From Ditylenchus dipsaci (lineage: Eukaryota > Nematoda > Chromadorea > Rhabditida > Anguinidae): DNA of 64,000 nucleotides. Where the stretch lies: NCBI GenBank assembly GCA_004194705.1, contig SADC01000016.1, positions 186,001 to 250,000 of the forward strand. Reading direction: 5' to 3'. How positions within the stretch are numbered: position 1 is the stretch's first letter; each line of letters starts with the position of its first letter. Position numbers and translations under genes: made by a program. The notes below the pieces were generated by a model, which did not search any database, was not told the DNA's origin, and saw only the letters and a program-made list of their open reading frames with translations. This document shows positions 47,106 to 61,689 of this stretch, one piece after another.

Positions 47106-47820
47106 TCATATCCGTTGTAATTCGTCGGTTTAATTAATCAGCATTTCATAATCGTTTGAGTTTTGGTAAATATTAGCATAGGGCCGACTAAGAATCGAAA
47201 ATAAATTCTTCAGCGTGTACAAGATGACAAAAACAGTTCCCTTATTGATTTTTTCCCTCGCTTTGTATGTGCCACTCAGCGGCTTTCATCAGCTTCTTAC
47301 TGTTCTTTGAGAATACATTTGAGAAAATAAATCTTATCCGTTAAAGACTCAGCCTGCAGACCTCTAATAGAACATAGAGTAATTCAGTCCGCGAAAATTG
47401 TATTTAGTTCGCGGAAGCGCAACAAAATATGCGGTGGTCAATTTAAGCTCAGGGACTTCCTTATTATTCATTTTGACTCCTGCATCAAACTTTAAAGCCT
47501 TCTTCTCTCCCTCTGCTCTCCGATTACAATTCCAAACGTACGTGACGATCACCCTCGCCGATTCAAAGAATGGGACGACTCACCCCTCGTAGTAAATACA
47601 ATTCAACATCCCAATAAATTGCCACATCATGAGCTCTCAAAATGGCTTCTCACAATATTGAATGGCAACAATGGAGAAGACAGAGGTTGGCTGTCGCTTG
47701 TTCACTTTTCGACAGGATTGTACAATGACAAGAACATTGCTTGGCTGGCTTCTCAAAAGGGTAGAATGACGATAGAACATGAAAGAACAATACCAACTTT
47801 CAAACTAAGAAAACATTGGC
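47106..47820. other. Intergenic between convergent genes
   Basis: ORFs on both strands (47364-47592, 47619-47849) overlap with no splice or domain support. Base composition is more balanced than in the transposon-rich parts, so unrecognised exons are possible. Confidence 0.35.
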
Positions 47821-48132
47821 TTACTTATTTGATCCCTCCTTCAGCATGAACTTCTTGCAAGTAGAACACCAGAGAACCTTGTAGTTGGAATTCCCCTCTC
47901 CTTTGGAGTCGAAGTGAACTCAAGGAAGTATCATCGTTTCTCTGCTCTTTAGGAAGATCCTCTTCTGCTTTCCGGCATGTAAGACTTCCACTTCACCTTT
48001 CTTGAGTTCACCGGTGTATGTAGACTGCAGTGATACAGATAAAATATTCCAATATAATCTACCACTGAGCATGCACTCCGTGTCAAGGCGCGCCTTCTTC
48101 GCTTGCGAGCCGGTCTCTTCTTCGCCTTCCAT
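47821..48132 (-). CDS. Small unrecognised ORF with in-frame TGA
   Basis: From ATG at 48132 the frame runs 70 codons to TGA at 47922-47920. It then stays open in the same frame for 32 more codons to TAA at 47823-47821. Both parts look coding. The first is acidic then Lys-rich (MEGEEETGSQAKKARLDTEC, KKGEVEVLHAGKQKRIFLKS). The second is HFDSKGEGNSNYKVLWCSTC followed by a Lys-rich tail, with a C-x-x-C pair. No splice sites remove the TGA cleanly. It could be a stop with chance extension, a base error, a tiny unseen intron, or recoding such as selenocysteine. I recognise no family. Confidence 0.35.
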
Positions 48133-48194
48133 TGAGAAACTTGTTAGTGAGATAGTATTTTTTAGAGCTGAAGCAGAGTGAATTTAATGATGAA

Positions 48195-48545
48195 GTAGAG
48201 CTGCCGAAAAAAGATTAATACCGCAAAAATACCGGTATTTTTCTCGATTTTTGTAGAAAGTACGCTTTTTAAGCGCTTTTCATTAGAAAAGATACCAAAA
48301 AAACGCCGGTAACAATCTCGGGATTTCGAAAATCAGTAATTTCGGCAATCCTATAATGAATCTCTAGTTGGGTGGTTTTGGCGGAAAATTTAATACGAAA
48401 TTAAACCGGGCTTCAGGGCCGGGCCCGGCCCGGAGGTTTTTCGGCCCGACCCGGCCCGGCCCGCAGCAGGTACGGCCCGGCCCGAAGCCCGGCGGGCCGG
48501 GCCGGGCCAAGCCCGGGCCGGGCCGGCCCGTGTCCACCCCTGGGT
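48195..48545. repeat. Two decayed word blocks (ACCGGTA; GGCCCGGCCCGG)
   Basis: 48195-48367 has AATACCGGTATTTTTC and AAGCGCTTTT words between CTGCCGAAAA and TTTCGGCAATCC. 48405-48540 is very GC-rich (GGGCCGGGCCGGGCC) and ends GTGTCCACCCCTG, a typical hAT terminus. Its left end was not found. Confidence 0.55.
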
Positions 48546-48599
48546 GTTGGTTCCATTAAAAGCTAGTGTCGGATATATATGTTTGTTATTTGGCCTTGG

Positions 48600-48850
48600 T
48601 CATCATATTTAGTGCGGCTAAATAAGTACCGACTAAATATTTAGTGGCTAATTATTTAGTCGCTAAATATTTCGTCACCAATTTTATATTTAGTATGACT
48701 AAATAATTAGACTTTTAGCTGACTAAAGTCTAAATATTTAGCCGACTAAATAATTAGTCGGCTAAATATTTAGTCGACTAATTTCTATATTTAGTACCAA
48801 AAGGCCACTTTTATTAGTCACTAAATATTTAGTGACTAATTTTTTATATT
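48600..48850. repeat. TAAATATTTAGTCG palindromic word array
   Basis: The self-complementary word CTAAATATTTAG, with GTCG/CGAC linkers, occurs about ten times, mixed with TAAATAATTAG variants. No terminal duplication was identified. Confidence 0.65.
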
Positions 48851-48994
48851 TGGTACGGGTCCAGATGAAATTCAATGACCCGAAAAAGGGGGTGCAACCG
48901 AAAGTTACGATCGAAAGAAGGGCTAGACTTTACTTGACTTTACTTTACTTTACTTTACTTGAAAGTGAAATTTTAGAAAAATTTGAAAAAAAAA

Positions 48995-49515
48995 TATTTT
49001 TTAAATTGGCGCCTTTTGAATTTTAAAGGGATTAAGGGCTCTATTGGGAGGGGAAGGCAATAAAAGAGGCCACTGATCACACAGGGCCCACTAACAAGAA
49101 GATTTTGAACATAGTTTTGAATACTGGGGCCTACCGCATAAATAAACTCTGGTATGCATGCTTTTTCGTGCATCCAGAGTCACTTTCGAGTGATTTGTGT
49201 CTAAGGTATGTGGGTGTGCGCATCTCAACTCCAAGCCCCAAGCCCCTGCGCCCCCTTCGGGGGCGCAGGGGGCTTGAGAGTTAGAGATGCGCGCACTCAC
49301 TTACCTTAGACATGATTCCGAGAAGTACTCTTGACCATAAAATGCATATAGAGTCTATTTTTGCCACGGCCCAAGTTGAAAAACATGGTGAGGCAGTCTA
49401 AACAGTCTTAAATTTACTTTTTTATCGTTTTGCCATAAAAGTGGCCCCTTTTATTCCCTTCCCCTCCCAATACAGCCCTTATTCCCTTTTAAAATTCAAA
49501 AGGCGCCAATTTGAA
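48995..49515. repeat. GGCGCC-ended foldback with hairpin core copy 9
   Basis: AAATTGGCGCCTTTTGAATT pairs with AATTCAAAAGGCGCCAATTT, and GGGCTCTATTGGGAGGGGAA with TTCCCCTCCCAATACAGCCC. The centre 49100-49375 is the most complete minus-oriented hairpin core, with a CCCTGCGCCCCC/GGGGGCGCAGGG stem. A C-run follows at 49558. Confidence 0.7.
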
Positions 49516-49519
49516 TTTC

Positions 49520-50830
49520 AAATTTCGACTAAATTTTGACTAAAAAACCATGATACCCCCCCCCCCCTGTGGTTCGAATTTTTTTTTTTCTCTTTCACAG
49601 AAACTGTTGACTGTTTCCGGATAAATCGGGGTCGAGAAACACGAACATGCAATCGGTTTAAAAAAATTCCTGACAAAACGTGGTCAGCCGTGGGGGGGGG
49701 GTTAAGTAAAGTGTCACCGAAAGAAGATCGCCCTTCACCATTTTCTCAACTAACATTTGGACGTAAAACCTTCTCCTCGCTAGGCAAACCTGAAATTCTG
49801 ACACCGGATTCGTGTTCAGCATGGTCGATTTGCATGTACACAGCCCCTTAAAATTTAAAAACATAATCACTTTTGAATTTTTGCGCCAAATAGAAAAAAA
49901 TTTAAAAATTGACTGAAATGTTGAAGCTTGTAATCCATGTAACCTGAGGTTTGTTGCTGATTTTATTTTTACTTATATCGCATTAGCTTTTTTGCAAACG
50001 GTTCTTCACATCAAGAGCATTAAAAAAAGCCATTACTCACCCTGAAAACACGCAAATTTTTGAGATGACAATAGTTTTCTTGGAATGTATGCCAAAAAGT
50101 TCATCTGGTTTTGCAACTGTAACTGGCCTGATATATCAAGCTACTTTTCAAACCTCAAAAAGAGAGGCTGAGGCCTTATAGAGGAGTAAATTTGCTGCAT
50201 TTTGGTACCAAAGAGGTATGCAAAAAATGCAAATTTGGGGTGTTTTATGCAAAAGTTAGACAGAAAACGCAAAAAACCCTGATTTTACTCGGAAAAATGC
50301 CGGTTGTTTGCTTTAAACGGTCTCTAGTTTCTAAAATAACAACTTTACAAAAATCGGCTCAATTATTCTTGTAGCTGAATGTCTGGGCTATCTTTTGGTA
50401 TATGGATTATTGTGAAAAGACTGTCAATTTGCACTTTTCGTCTGTCGTTTATGTTGTCCAATATTTTTTTGTATTTTCAGGTGGTTCAATGGTGCAAATG
50501 GGACGTGCTTCTGTGGTCGTCTTCTGGAAGCTTTCTCATGGTGCGCCGTCCGTTAGAAAGAAGTTTTGGAAGAGATTCTTCTGTCCAAGAGATGATGGCT
50601 CGCCCAAGAAACAGGCTGCGTTGAAAAGAATGTGTTCCTCTGTCAGTATCAAGAAATAATCATTCATTCTCGTTGTTATTATTGTTGTTCTCCGCTAATT
50701 TAATAGAATTTGTTGTTTTCAGACGAATAAAGATAGAGTTTTGAGATAGTAAAAGTCGTTGAAAAGCGAATCTTTGCCGTAAAAGCGTTGAATTGCCCAT
50801 TTTCAAAACTGTAGAAAGAAAAAGTATGAC
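49520..50830. other. Intergenic; old repeat pieces
   Basis: 49690-49860 (minus) matches 44530-44640 (GGTGAAGGGCGATCTTCTTT). No gene is supported. The small ORFs at 50192-50659 have no domain. Confidence 0.4.
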
Positions 50831-50833
50831 ATA

Positions 50834-51051
50834 CCATATATTTTCTAACAAGGCCCCACCTTCTATTGAGACCCACCTTCTAATATGGCCTCAGTTCTTT
50901 AGAGGTGTTGAAAAATAAGTCCCAGCCTCAAAAAAGGCCTAATAAGGCCAAAAATAAATATTCTAATAAGGCCCCACCTTCTAATAATGCCCCACCTCCA
51001 AAAAGGGATTGAAAAATAAGGCCCCATGGGTCCTTATTAGAAGATACACGG
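50834..51051. mobile_element. TA-flanked MITE, CTAATAAGGCCCC words
   Basis: The ends CCATATATTTTCTAACAAGG and CCTTATTAGAAGATACACGG are flanked by TA. TTCTAATAAGGCCCCACC repeats inside. It belongs to the same TACCGTA/TACGGTA superfamily as 21712-21941 and 58783-59033. Confidence 0.75.
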
Positions 51052-51589
51052 TATGCGCTTAAAAGTTTGAATTTTGCAAAAAAAATTCTTGAACTGCACT
51101 AGGATTCAAATTTAAGGGGCCGTGAAATTAAAAAAAACATGTTGAAAAAAGTTTTTTTCAAAACTCTTGGCGTTTTGTTGTTTTGAAAGTGATTATGATT
51201 TTGAATTTTAAGGGGCTGTGATGTAATTGCCCGTTAAGTATAAAGTTACTGGTCATCTTTCGAATCCACTCGAGACGAACAAAAATTCGAATGGCAAATT
51301 TTTCGATTTTTTATGAACCAAATGTTTTTTGTCTTAAGCGGATTTGAAATTGAGTTATATTCAGGGCTCGTAAATTAAAATTTTGAAAATAAGGACATTT
51401 TAAGGTATTTCGGCAAACACATGCTATTTTATCCAGTGCTATTTGCTCTTTTGATGCTAAAAAGGATTTTGACGTAAAATCTACAAATAAACTTTGAGAT
51501 ACTAAGATAGGACAAATTTTTTTAAAAAATTTCGCATGCAGAATTAACTGCGCTTTCTAATCTCTATATAGTATTTGGCATGTGTGGGT

Positions 51590-51990
51590 GTGTGGGTGGT
51601 TCACCGCTTTTGTGTTCAAGTTTGATTTTCTGCCAATTTGTGTGAACTTATACCGGATATCTTCCCGGAACCCTAAAATTTAATATCTTAGCTATCTTTT
51701 AAGCACAAAACGTTAAATTGAGGTACCTCCATAAAAAAGTCTTTAAGTCCCTCCAAATCGGAAACGGTGGATTTTAGCCTGGATTTTGGGTGGATTTTCG
51801 TGTTCAAACCTAATTTTCTGCTAATTTTTGTGAACTGATGCCAAATATTTCCCGGATCCGAAAGTTCAAGATTTCAGCTCTCTTTTTAGCACGATAATTG
51901 AGTAAGTTGAGTTTATAGAATTGAGTAAGCTCCAATAAAAAGTTTCAAGTCCCTCCAAATTAGAAGTGGTGGGTTTAGTCTGGATTTTAG
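51590..51990 (+). repeat. Direct duplication of about 195 bp
   Basis: GTGTTCAAGTTTGATTTTCTG...CAAATCGGAAACGGTGG is followed by a diverged second copy, GTGTTCAAACCTAATTTTCTG...CAAATTAGAAGTGGTGG. Confidence 0.65.
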
Positions 51991-52014
51991 TGGATTTTAA
52001 TCCTCGAGCCCGCG

Positions 52015-52345
52015 AAGGGGGTATCTAGGAAGAGGGTGGCAAGGAGGGTGCTACTCAGTAGGTGGGAAGCAGGAGAGTGATACACAGGAGGAAGTTAGCC
52101 AGGAGCAGGGTAGGCAGGAGCAGATACCCAAAACGAGGGTAGCCAGTCGGAAGGTGGCCAAGAGGACGGTAACCAGGAGGAGGGTAGGCAGGAGTGGAGT
52201 ACCAAGAAGGAAGGCAGTCAGGAGGAGGGTATACAGGGAAAAGTTACCCAGGAGGGGGCTACCCAGTAGGAGAAAAGCCAGGAGGGAGTTATCCAGGAGG
52301 AGGGTAGCCAAGAGGACGGTTAACCAGAAAAAGGGTAGCCAGGTA
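52015..52345 (+). repeat. Purine-rich 16-18 bp minisatellite
   Basis: Units like GGAGGGTAGCCAGGA repeat about 18 times with strong purine/pyrimidine strand asymmetry. The ORFs through it are artefacts. Confidence 0.7.
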
Positions 52346-52399
52346 AGGGTATGTGATCGATTATTATTTATGTAATGTTTAAAATATGATAGTGGCGCC

Positions 52400-52908
52400 G
52401 ATAGGCGCCTGTTGCCCTAGTGAATATATAATAAACATCTCGCATTTGTTCTCACCGGTCGTAGCTAAAACAGCCTTAAAGTGCACATTTGGTCCCGATT
52501 TTTTTTCAAAAATTGTTGGACAATATGCAATGTGAAGAAAAGTATAAGAAATACAGAAGATTGGATGCTGTTATTAATTCATTTATGTTACGCCAGGTCA
52601 TGCAAGGTTTTTGGCAAAAAATTCCAGATATGTTACAATATCTGATGGTCGACCTGCTTGTGGCTTGGACTGGCGCCACTAGAAAAACACTATGTGTTTG
52701 TGGCGTTTTGTTATTGAGTTGGTTAGACACTCGTCAACGAAGAGAAGGAAGAAGAAGAAATGTCACTGAACTGTTGTTGTGCAACGAAATTGTCTTTTTT
52801 CCTCTGCCTCTTTCGCCACACAGTCGATTCATCATCAAGTTTACTGTTTTTTGCGTTTTTAATACAGTTATCTCGCCCAATTTCAATTTATTCCGTCTGG
52901 GCTTATAG
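52400..52908. other. Region upstream of RAB14
   Basis: A 139-codon plus ORF (52489-52908) has no recognised domain and is more likely upstream non-coding sequence. I see no clear TATA or initiator signal. Confidence 0.35.
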
Positions 52909-52916
52909 GTTATAAC

Positions 52917-53180
52917 TAGGGTTGTGAAACGGAAAGTTATCCGGAAAACTTTTCGGAAAGTTTTCCGGAAAATTTTCCGGACAGAAAAAACGCGGAAAGT
53001 TTTCCATGGACAGAAATTAGAATTTACTAGTAGCTGTAAAGTTATACAAAAAAATTGTACAGTTTTCGTATATAATGTGTGTGATCACTTGCTAATTTTT
53101 GTCCATTTCTGTCCAAATTCGTCCATTTCTGTCCAGAAAACTTTCCGATTCTTTTCTGACCGGACAGTTTCACAACCCTA
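52917..53180. mobile_element. hAT-like MITE, TTTTCCGGA words (TSD GTTATAAC)
   Basis: The ends TAGGGTTGTGAAACGG and CAGTTTCACAACCCTA have a perfect duplication GTTATAAC (52909-52916, 53181-53188). CCGGAAAA words cluster at the left and CTTTCCG, CTGTCCA words at the right. It sits about 100 bp upstream of the RAB14 start codon. Confidence 0.92.
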
Positions 53181-53284
53181 GTTATAACGCAATCTACTTT
53201 AGATACTTTCACCGCTCATTATTGTATTGAAACGTCTTAACCACTGCTGATTCTCCACGCATATCATTTGTGCTTTTTAGTAGA

Positions 53285-56536
<3,252 letters not shown>

Positions 56537-56629
56537 AACTCACAACACCGATGGATATGGAACATATTACTACTACTGCGCATGTAAATGAAAAGCTTGG
56601 AAGTTTCGACCAAGTTCACTCCTAAATAC

Positions 56630-56635
56630 AATAAA
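56630..56635 (+). promoter_or_regulatory. Polyadenylation signal AATAAA (RAB14)
   Basis: AATAAA lies 94 bases downstream of the RAB14 stop. Confidence 0.55.
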
Positions 56636-56934
56636 TTAGTTTCAGCATAAGTCTTCGGTAATTAAGATCTTTTTCGCAAGTATTTTTTGTAGGAAAAAAG
56701 TATTGTTCACGTGTTTGGCAATAAGTCATTGTGATCAAAACACTCAATTTTCTAGACTTTGAGACTGAGGTAAAAATCGACATGTAACCAGAAACTGATT
56801 CCCAATGAAATTCAACTGTTTAACAGTCCAACTTGACTATAGCGAACTAACTGGGGACCATTTTAAGAGTGAGGGCATCCAAAAGATAATAACTAAATTT
56901 ATTTCGTTAGTGTGATAGATTATACAGGGCGGCC

Positions 56935-57153
56935 CATCTTCGTCCGACGCTTGCTCTTGGCCATAACCCCTCGTAATCTTATCCAATTTTTTAAAATGTT
57001 TTTTTAAATATTTGCAATAACGGGGGAAACAAGATAAAAATAAAACATAGATATCTATATTTTTTTATGTTGTTTCCCTCGCTTTTGCATTTATTAAAAA
57101 GATTGGATAAGATTACGAGAAATTATAGCCAAAGACGAAGATGGGCCAGCCTG
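56935..57153. mobile_element. TA-flanked Tc1/mariner-like MITE
   Basis: The ends CAGGGCGGCCCATCTTCGTC and GACGAAGATGGGCCAGCCTG are flanked by TA. The arms pair through GATTACGAG and TTGGATAAGATT. The ends resemble the CAGGGTGTCC type. Confidence 0.85.
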
Positions 57154-57652
57154 TATGATTGGAAGCCATTTCAACACTTAAGCCATAACCCATGATATAA
57201 ATACAAAATAAAAAAAATCTATAGCATTTCGAAAAAATGTGACAATGTAGTTTATAACACTTTACCACAGATATTTGAGCATATAAATTTTTTACTACTA
57301 AGATGTGGGCTAAATTCTAGGGGTCATTTTGAGTACGAAATGCATACTTAAGATACGAAATTTGTGAGCAAAACAAAAACTTAGACTCTCTCGGTGCAAA
57401 CTTTAAAAAAATGGAAAAAAAGCAATTTATAAAATTTGCAAATTCGTTTTACATCTTGTATTTTCTATGATATAAAAGGCTATTGGCTGAAAATTTTTAT
57501 TGAAATTATTTAAATTGGCATTAAATTGTGTTTTTCTTTTTGTTTTAATCAAAAGATGGGACCATGCTGTTAATTCAAGGAAATTTTATTTATTTCAAAC
57601 CTGAAGTATTTTTAATCCAATTTTAGAACGAACAGCAATCAAATCTCATTCA

Positions 57653-57720
57653 CAGTCGACGCTCTCTATAACGGACTAAAAAGTCGGTTCCTTCAAGTTC
57701 GTTATGGAGAGCGTCGACTG
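57653..57720. mobile_element. 68-bp pogo-like MITE
   Basis: CAGTCGACGCTCTCTATAAC and GTTATGGAGAGCGTCGACTG have TA on the right and CA on the left, probably a mutated TA. Confidence 0.82.
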
Positions 57721-58780
57721 TATATCAAATGTAAAATCAAAAGAAAAAAAAGTGAAAAGACTAAGCTAAAGTTTAGAAATTAAAAAACTAAAGGATTTAG
57801 AAATTTAGATAGGTAAAGGGCTAAAAAAATTTCCATCAGTAATCCTAACAGCATTAGTTTTGAAAAATCTATCGTTTAACCGTACTAGTTTTATTGTAAC
57901 ACATGCAAAACACATAATTTTCATTGTATTTTCTACTAAAAATCCATTTATTATTGCTAAAACTTCCTGAGAATCCTAGATTAATGTGTGTTTATTTGTC
58001 TTTTAACCTAAATCTCTATATAGTTTCCTACAATCACTGTGTTTTTGTTGTGAGATTCTGTTCCCTGAATTATGTATAGAAAACAGCCATTATATGTGAT
58101 TTTGCTAAATTGTAAATGAATTTAATAAATTCGGTATATTGGATTTGTCTTTTTTACTTTTTGTGTGATTTTCACAATATTTGGCAATTTTTATTAAAAA
58201 CAAATATGAACAACTTTATTGGCATTTTCATGAAAATTAATTCTGGAATTGGCCGCATGAAGGGAAAAGTTCCCCGAAAAAGAGAAAAAGGATTTATTCA
58301 GTTGGCTTCTACATAGAGAGTAAGAGCACCTTTTGGCTGGGTGGTGATTAAGAAGAGAATAATATTTAAAAATAAAACTCACATACAAATTATGCTATTT
58401 GGTTAGAAGAACAAATTGGTTTAAGTAAATTGTCTTGCAATAAAACATCTGGTTGGCCGTCAATAAAAAAAGGAGAGTAAGTTAATTGATGAAGAGCAAA
58501 ATTTCAATATGTCTCAAAAATAATGATAATCGAGTAACAAGTCTACCTCTTTAAAAACAAAAACAGGTTCGAGTCGTACCCTTAGTTAGCATTTTATTAA
58601 GCTTTATATATTAGAATCTGTATGCTACCCCCTTAGGTGGTTTGATTTGAAATTGTAAAAAGATTTATTTTTATAAATGGAAGTAGGAGAAAATTTTAAT
58701 TTTTTAAAATTTAATCAAAATCACAAAAATCATGTTTTGATCTTTTAGATTGATTTTGACTTTTACAATTGAAATTATTT
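57721..58780. other. Intergenic, AT-rich
   Basis: No gene is supported. GGTTCGAGTCG (58566-58576) is a lone tRNA B-box-like sequence whose inverted partner (GACTCGAACC) lies at about 59063. Confidence 0.4.
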
Positions 58781-58782
58781 AA

Positions 58783-59033
58783 CCGTATTTTCTCTGATTT
58801 CTCCCCGGGGGAGTAATTACATGCATGCAATTGTTCAAAGTTCAAGTGGTCTGAAATTTCTGTCTTAATTAACTGTTCCAGCTATGTAAAAAGTGCGTAT
58901 TGAATTTTTAAAATCCCTCTCAGGCACTTTTTACACAGCTGGAACAGTAAATGAAAAAACAGAAATTTCAGATCACTTGAAGTTAGGGGGGGGTGAGTAA
59001 TTAGAAGGAGGGGAGAAATTACAAGAAATACGG
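58783..59033. mobile_element. TACCGTA-family foldback MITE
   Basis: The ends CCGTATTTTCTCTGATTTC and TTACAAGAAATACGG have TA on the right and AA on the left. The arms pair around TCCAGCTATGTAAAAAGTGC/GCACTTTTTACACAGCTGGA. Confidence 0.72.
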
Positions 59034-59112
59034 TATTTTAACTCTATAAAATTAAAATATTTGACTCGAACCCGTTGTTGTGGATTGCTAGTTTAGCAAA
59101 TTGACTGAAGAG

Positions 59113-60045
59113 CAGTGTTGGCAATTTGAATCAATGATTCGAATTAAAAACGTAATTTCGCGCCTTTGTCACTGTTCAAATTAGCTATATTCAAATTAAA
59201 ATATGTTTTTTGGTGTAATTTGAATCACTGCTAATTTGAATCATTGCCCTTTTAGTGATTCAAATTTATTTGTGTAATTTGAATCACGACTAATTTGAAT
59301 CATCTCTTTTAATGATTTGAATTTATTTGTCTAATTTGAATCACAGCTAATTTGATTCTCGACACGAAATCAATTATTTTGAAAAAAATTTTGTGTGAAA
59401 TTCAAGGTGGCCAAAGACCAGATGGCTCAGGACCCACTCCGGAATGGCCGAAAGGCCAAAATTTTTAGTTTTTTCGAGGGGTCGTCTGGGGGGGGGAGTG
59501 AACTTTTTGCGAAAAAGCCATTGGGCCAATCAGATTTCCAGTCCGATCGGTTAAATTGCTCAGAATTTCACCCTGAAGCACTGAAAACCACCAAAACCTG
59601 AAATTCTGAGCGACCTGAACCGATCGGACTGGAAATCTGATTCGCCCAATCGCTTTTTCGCAAAAAGTTCACCCCCCCCCCAGACGACCCCGAAAAAACC
59701 AAAAATTTTGGCCTTTCGGGCATTCCGGAATGGGTCCTGAGCCATCTGGTCTTTGGCCACCTTGAATTTCACACAAAAATTTTTCAAAATAATTAACTTA
59801 GTGTCGAGAATCAAATTAGCTGTGATTCAAATTAGACAAATAAATTCAAATCATTAAAAGAGATGATTCAAATTAGTCGTGATTCAAATTACACAAATAA
59901 ATTTGAATCACTAAAAGGGCAATGATTCAAATTAGCAGTGATTCAAATTTATTTTGACCAAATAAATTTGAACGTAATTTGATTCACAGCCATTTTTTTC
60001 CCGCAAAGATTCAAATTACGAAAATGATTCAAATTGCCATCACTG
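59113..60045. mobile_element. hAT-like foldback, TTTGAATCA words (TSD CTGAAGAG)
   Basis: The ends CAGTGTTGGCAATTTGAATC and GATTCAAATTGCCATCACTG have a perfect duplication CTGAAGAG (59105-59112, 60046-60053). TAATTTGAATCA repeats about ten times on each arm in inverted orientation. The centre (59355-59810) is the AAAGACCAGATGGCTCAGGA foldback core, the same core as in 17814-18484. Confidence 0.92.
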
Positions 60046-60100
60046 CTGAAGAGTGATATAAAACATGCAGGGAATAACAATTAAACAAGACTTAAATTGT

Positions 60101-61671
60101 TTAAAAAGCACTAGTTGTCTGAGCCAACAGAGCTTCGGAAGAGGTTGCAGCAGCTGCGCCTGCCACCACTGACAATATATTTTCGGCGGTGAGTTGCGGA
60201 ACCCCTCCTAGCTCATTATTATCATTGCTGACTTCCCTTCTCAAATTTTGGATCAGACTCTTGAAGACCTCGCTGTTCGAGAAGTCCTCGAAATTGCCAC
60301 CAAAGTCAGCCAGCAAAACAGATGGGTCAAACACTTCTCCAGTGGATTCTCCTGACAGTCCTGAGGTTTGTGACATAGAAGGCAATTTCAGTTCTCGAAC
60401 ATTTAATATTTCTGGTGTTTGAGTGGCTCCCCCTTCCATGCTGTTGTTATTGCCTACAAAAAATAGCTGGCTGAATAATAAATTATTAAAATTATATTAG
60501 TGTATGACATACCACCGCTAAAGTTTTGTTGGTTGAACAAGTTCTGGGAGAACAACTCATTCATGAATGAAGAATTATTGGGTCCATTACCTCCTGCAAT
60601 AAAGTTGCGATAATGGTGATTATGCAATGTTTTTAATGTAAAATACCAACTTCCAAGATTTTGAAGTGAGCCAGATGGTAAACCAAGCTGAATTTCTCGC
60701 TCTCTTTCTGCAATTCTGGAGACCAACTTCATTGCCCATGTGATCTTAAGTTTTATTTGACCACCCCGCTCTTCTAGTAGTGTGGGAGACTTGTCAAGAA
60801 TATAGGCTCTAGCAATAGTGAGTGCTTGGGAAGCTGTCAAGTGCTGTCTCGGGTTGGACTGTTTGATCTGAATGCACAGCAAATTTTAAAAAATTATAAA
60901 AACAATAAATATTTTAAAGCAAATTTTTTTGAAGACCCATAAATAATAATGACAATAATAACGATGCGAGTTACAAGAAAGGAAAAGTCAGATTTGGTCA
61001 AGTTTTTTGGACCACCATGCACTAGAAAATTACGTGAAAAAGTTGGCAGACATATCAAATTCGTCTGTTATACGGGCAGAGATAGCTTACAAATTGAAAA
61101 AATCTAAATTGAAGCAAAATCAAACTAATTAAATGTCGCAATTTGATCATGTCTCAAGCTATCGCTGGTTTGATATACGATAGCAAATACACGGAAAATA
61201 AAATTTTGAATTAAAAATTTTTGGTCTCAAGCATTACACTTGTCCTAATCTTTTTTGTAATTTGAATTCTCTATGTAGAGCACCGCTATGCCCCTTTAAA
61301 ATAAAATCTCAAATGGCATACGTTTTTTTAAATATTATTAAACTTTCCCACCTGCACCATATATTCCACTAGTTCAGCATCCAATTCATCACCAATCAAC
61401 TTTGGTCTCCCTCTTCCACGGCCTCGAAGAAATCCCGGAGATCCGCTGTGTGCCGGGTTAGCTCCTCCTCCACCACCCCACACCAGGTCATTGCCATCAG
61501 CTTCGTTAGAAGCATCAGATGACTGGTAATGCGGGTTTGCTGCTCCAGCCGGCCCATCTAGCAGTGCTTCTGGTTTGGTATCATCACTCGAGTCCATGGC
61601 TTGCGGGTTATTGGCATCTAAGGATAATGGGTGGTGATTGGATTGGACGGGTGGGTTTGTCAAGGAAAGGC
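60101..61671 (-). CDS. AT-hook / transposase-like HTH protein, 5' end missing
   Basis: Minus exons are 61671-61352, 60867-60651, 60593-60513 and 60453-60101. They join in phase for 322 codons plus stop. The 61671 exon starts after an acceptor with a split codon, so an upstream first exon is missing. An acidic, Asn/Ser-rich start leads to an AT-hook (RGRGRGRPK). A helical region follows across the exon junction (LIGDELDAELVEYMVQ, then LTASQALTIARAYILDKSPT, LLEERGGQIKLK). This resembles the N-terminal DNA-binding part of pogo/Tigger-type transposase families in invertebrates. The C-terminal 150 residues are acidic and Ser/Asn/Ala-rich. No DDE domain is seen, so it is probably a domesticated or host DNA-binding protein. 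Gene structure is well supported; the family assignment is from memory. Confidence 0.62.
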
Positions 61672-61689
61672 CTGAAAATACAAAATATT

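Noticed and set aside
52489..52908. 139-aa ORF as a gene before RAB14
   Set aside because: No recognisable domain, composition like non-coding DNA, and no splice support.
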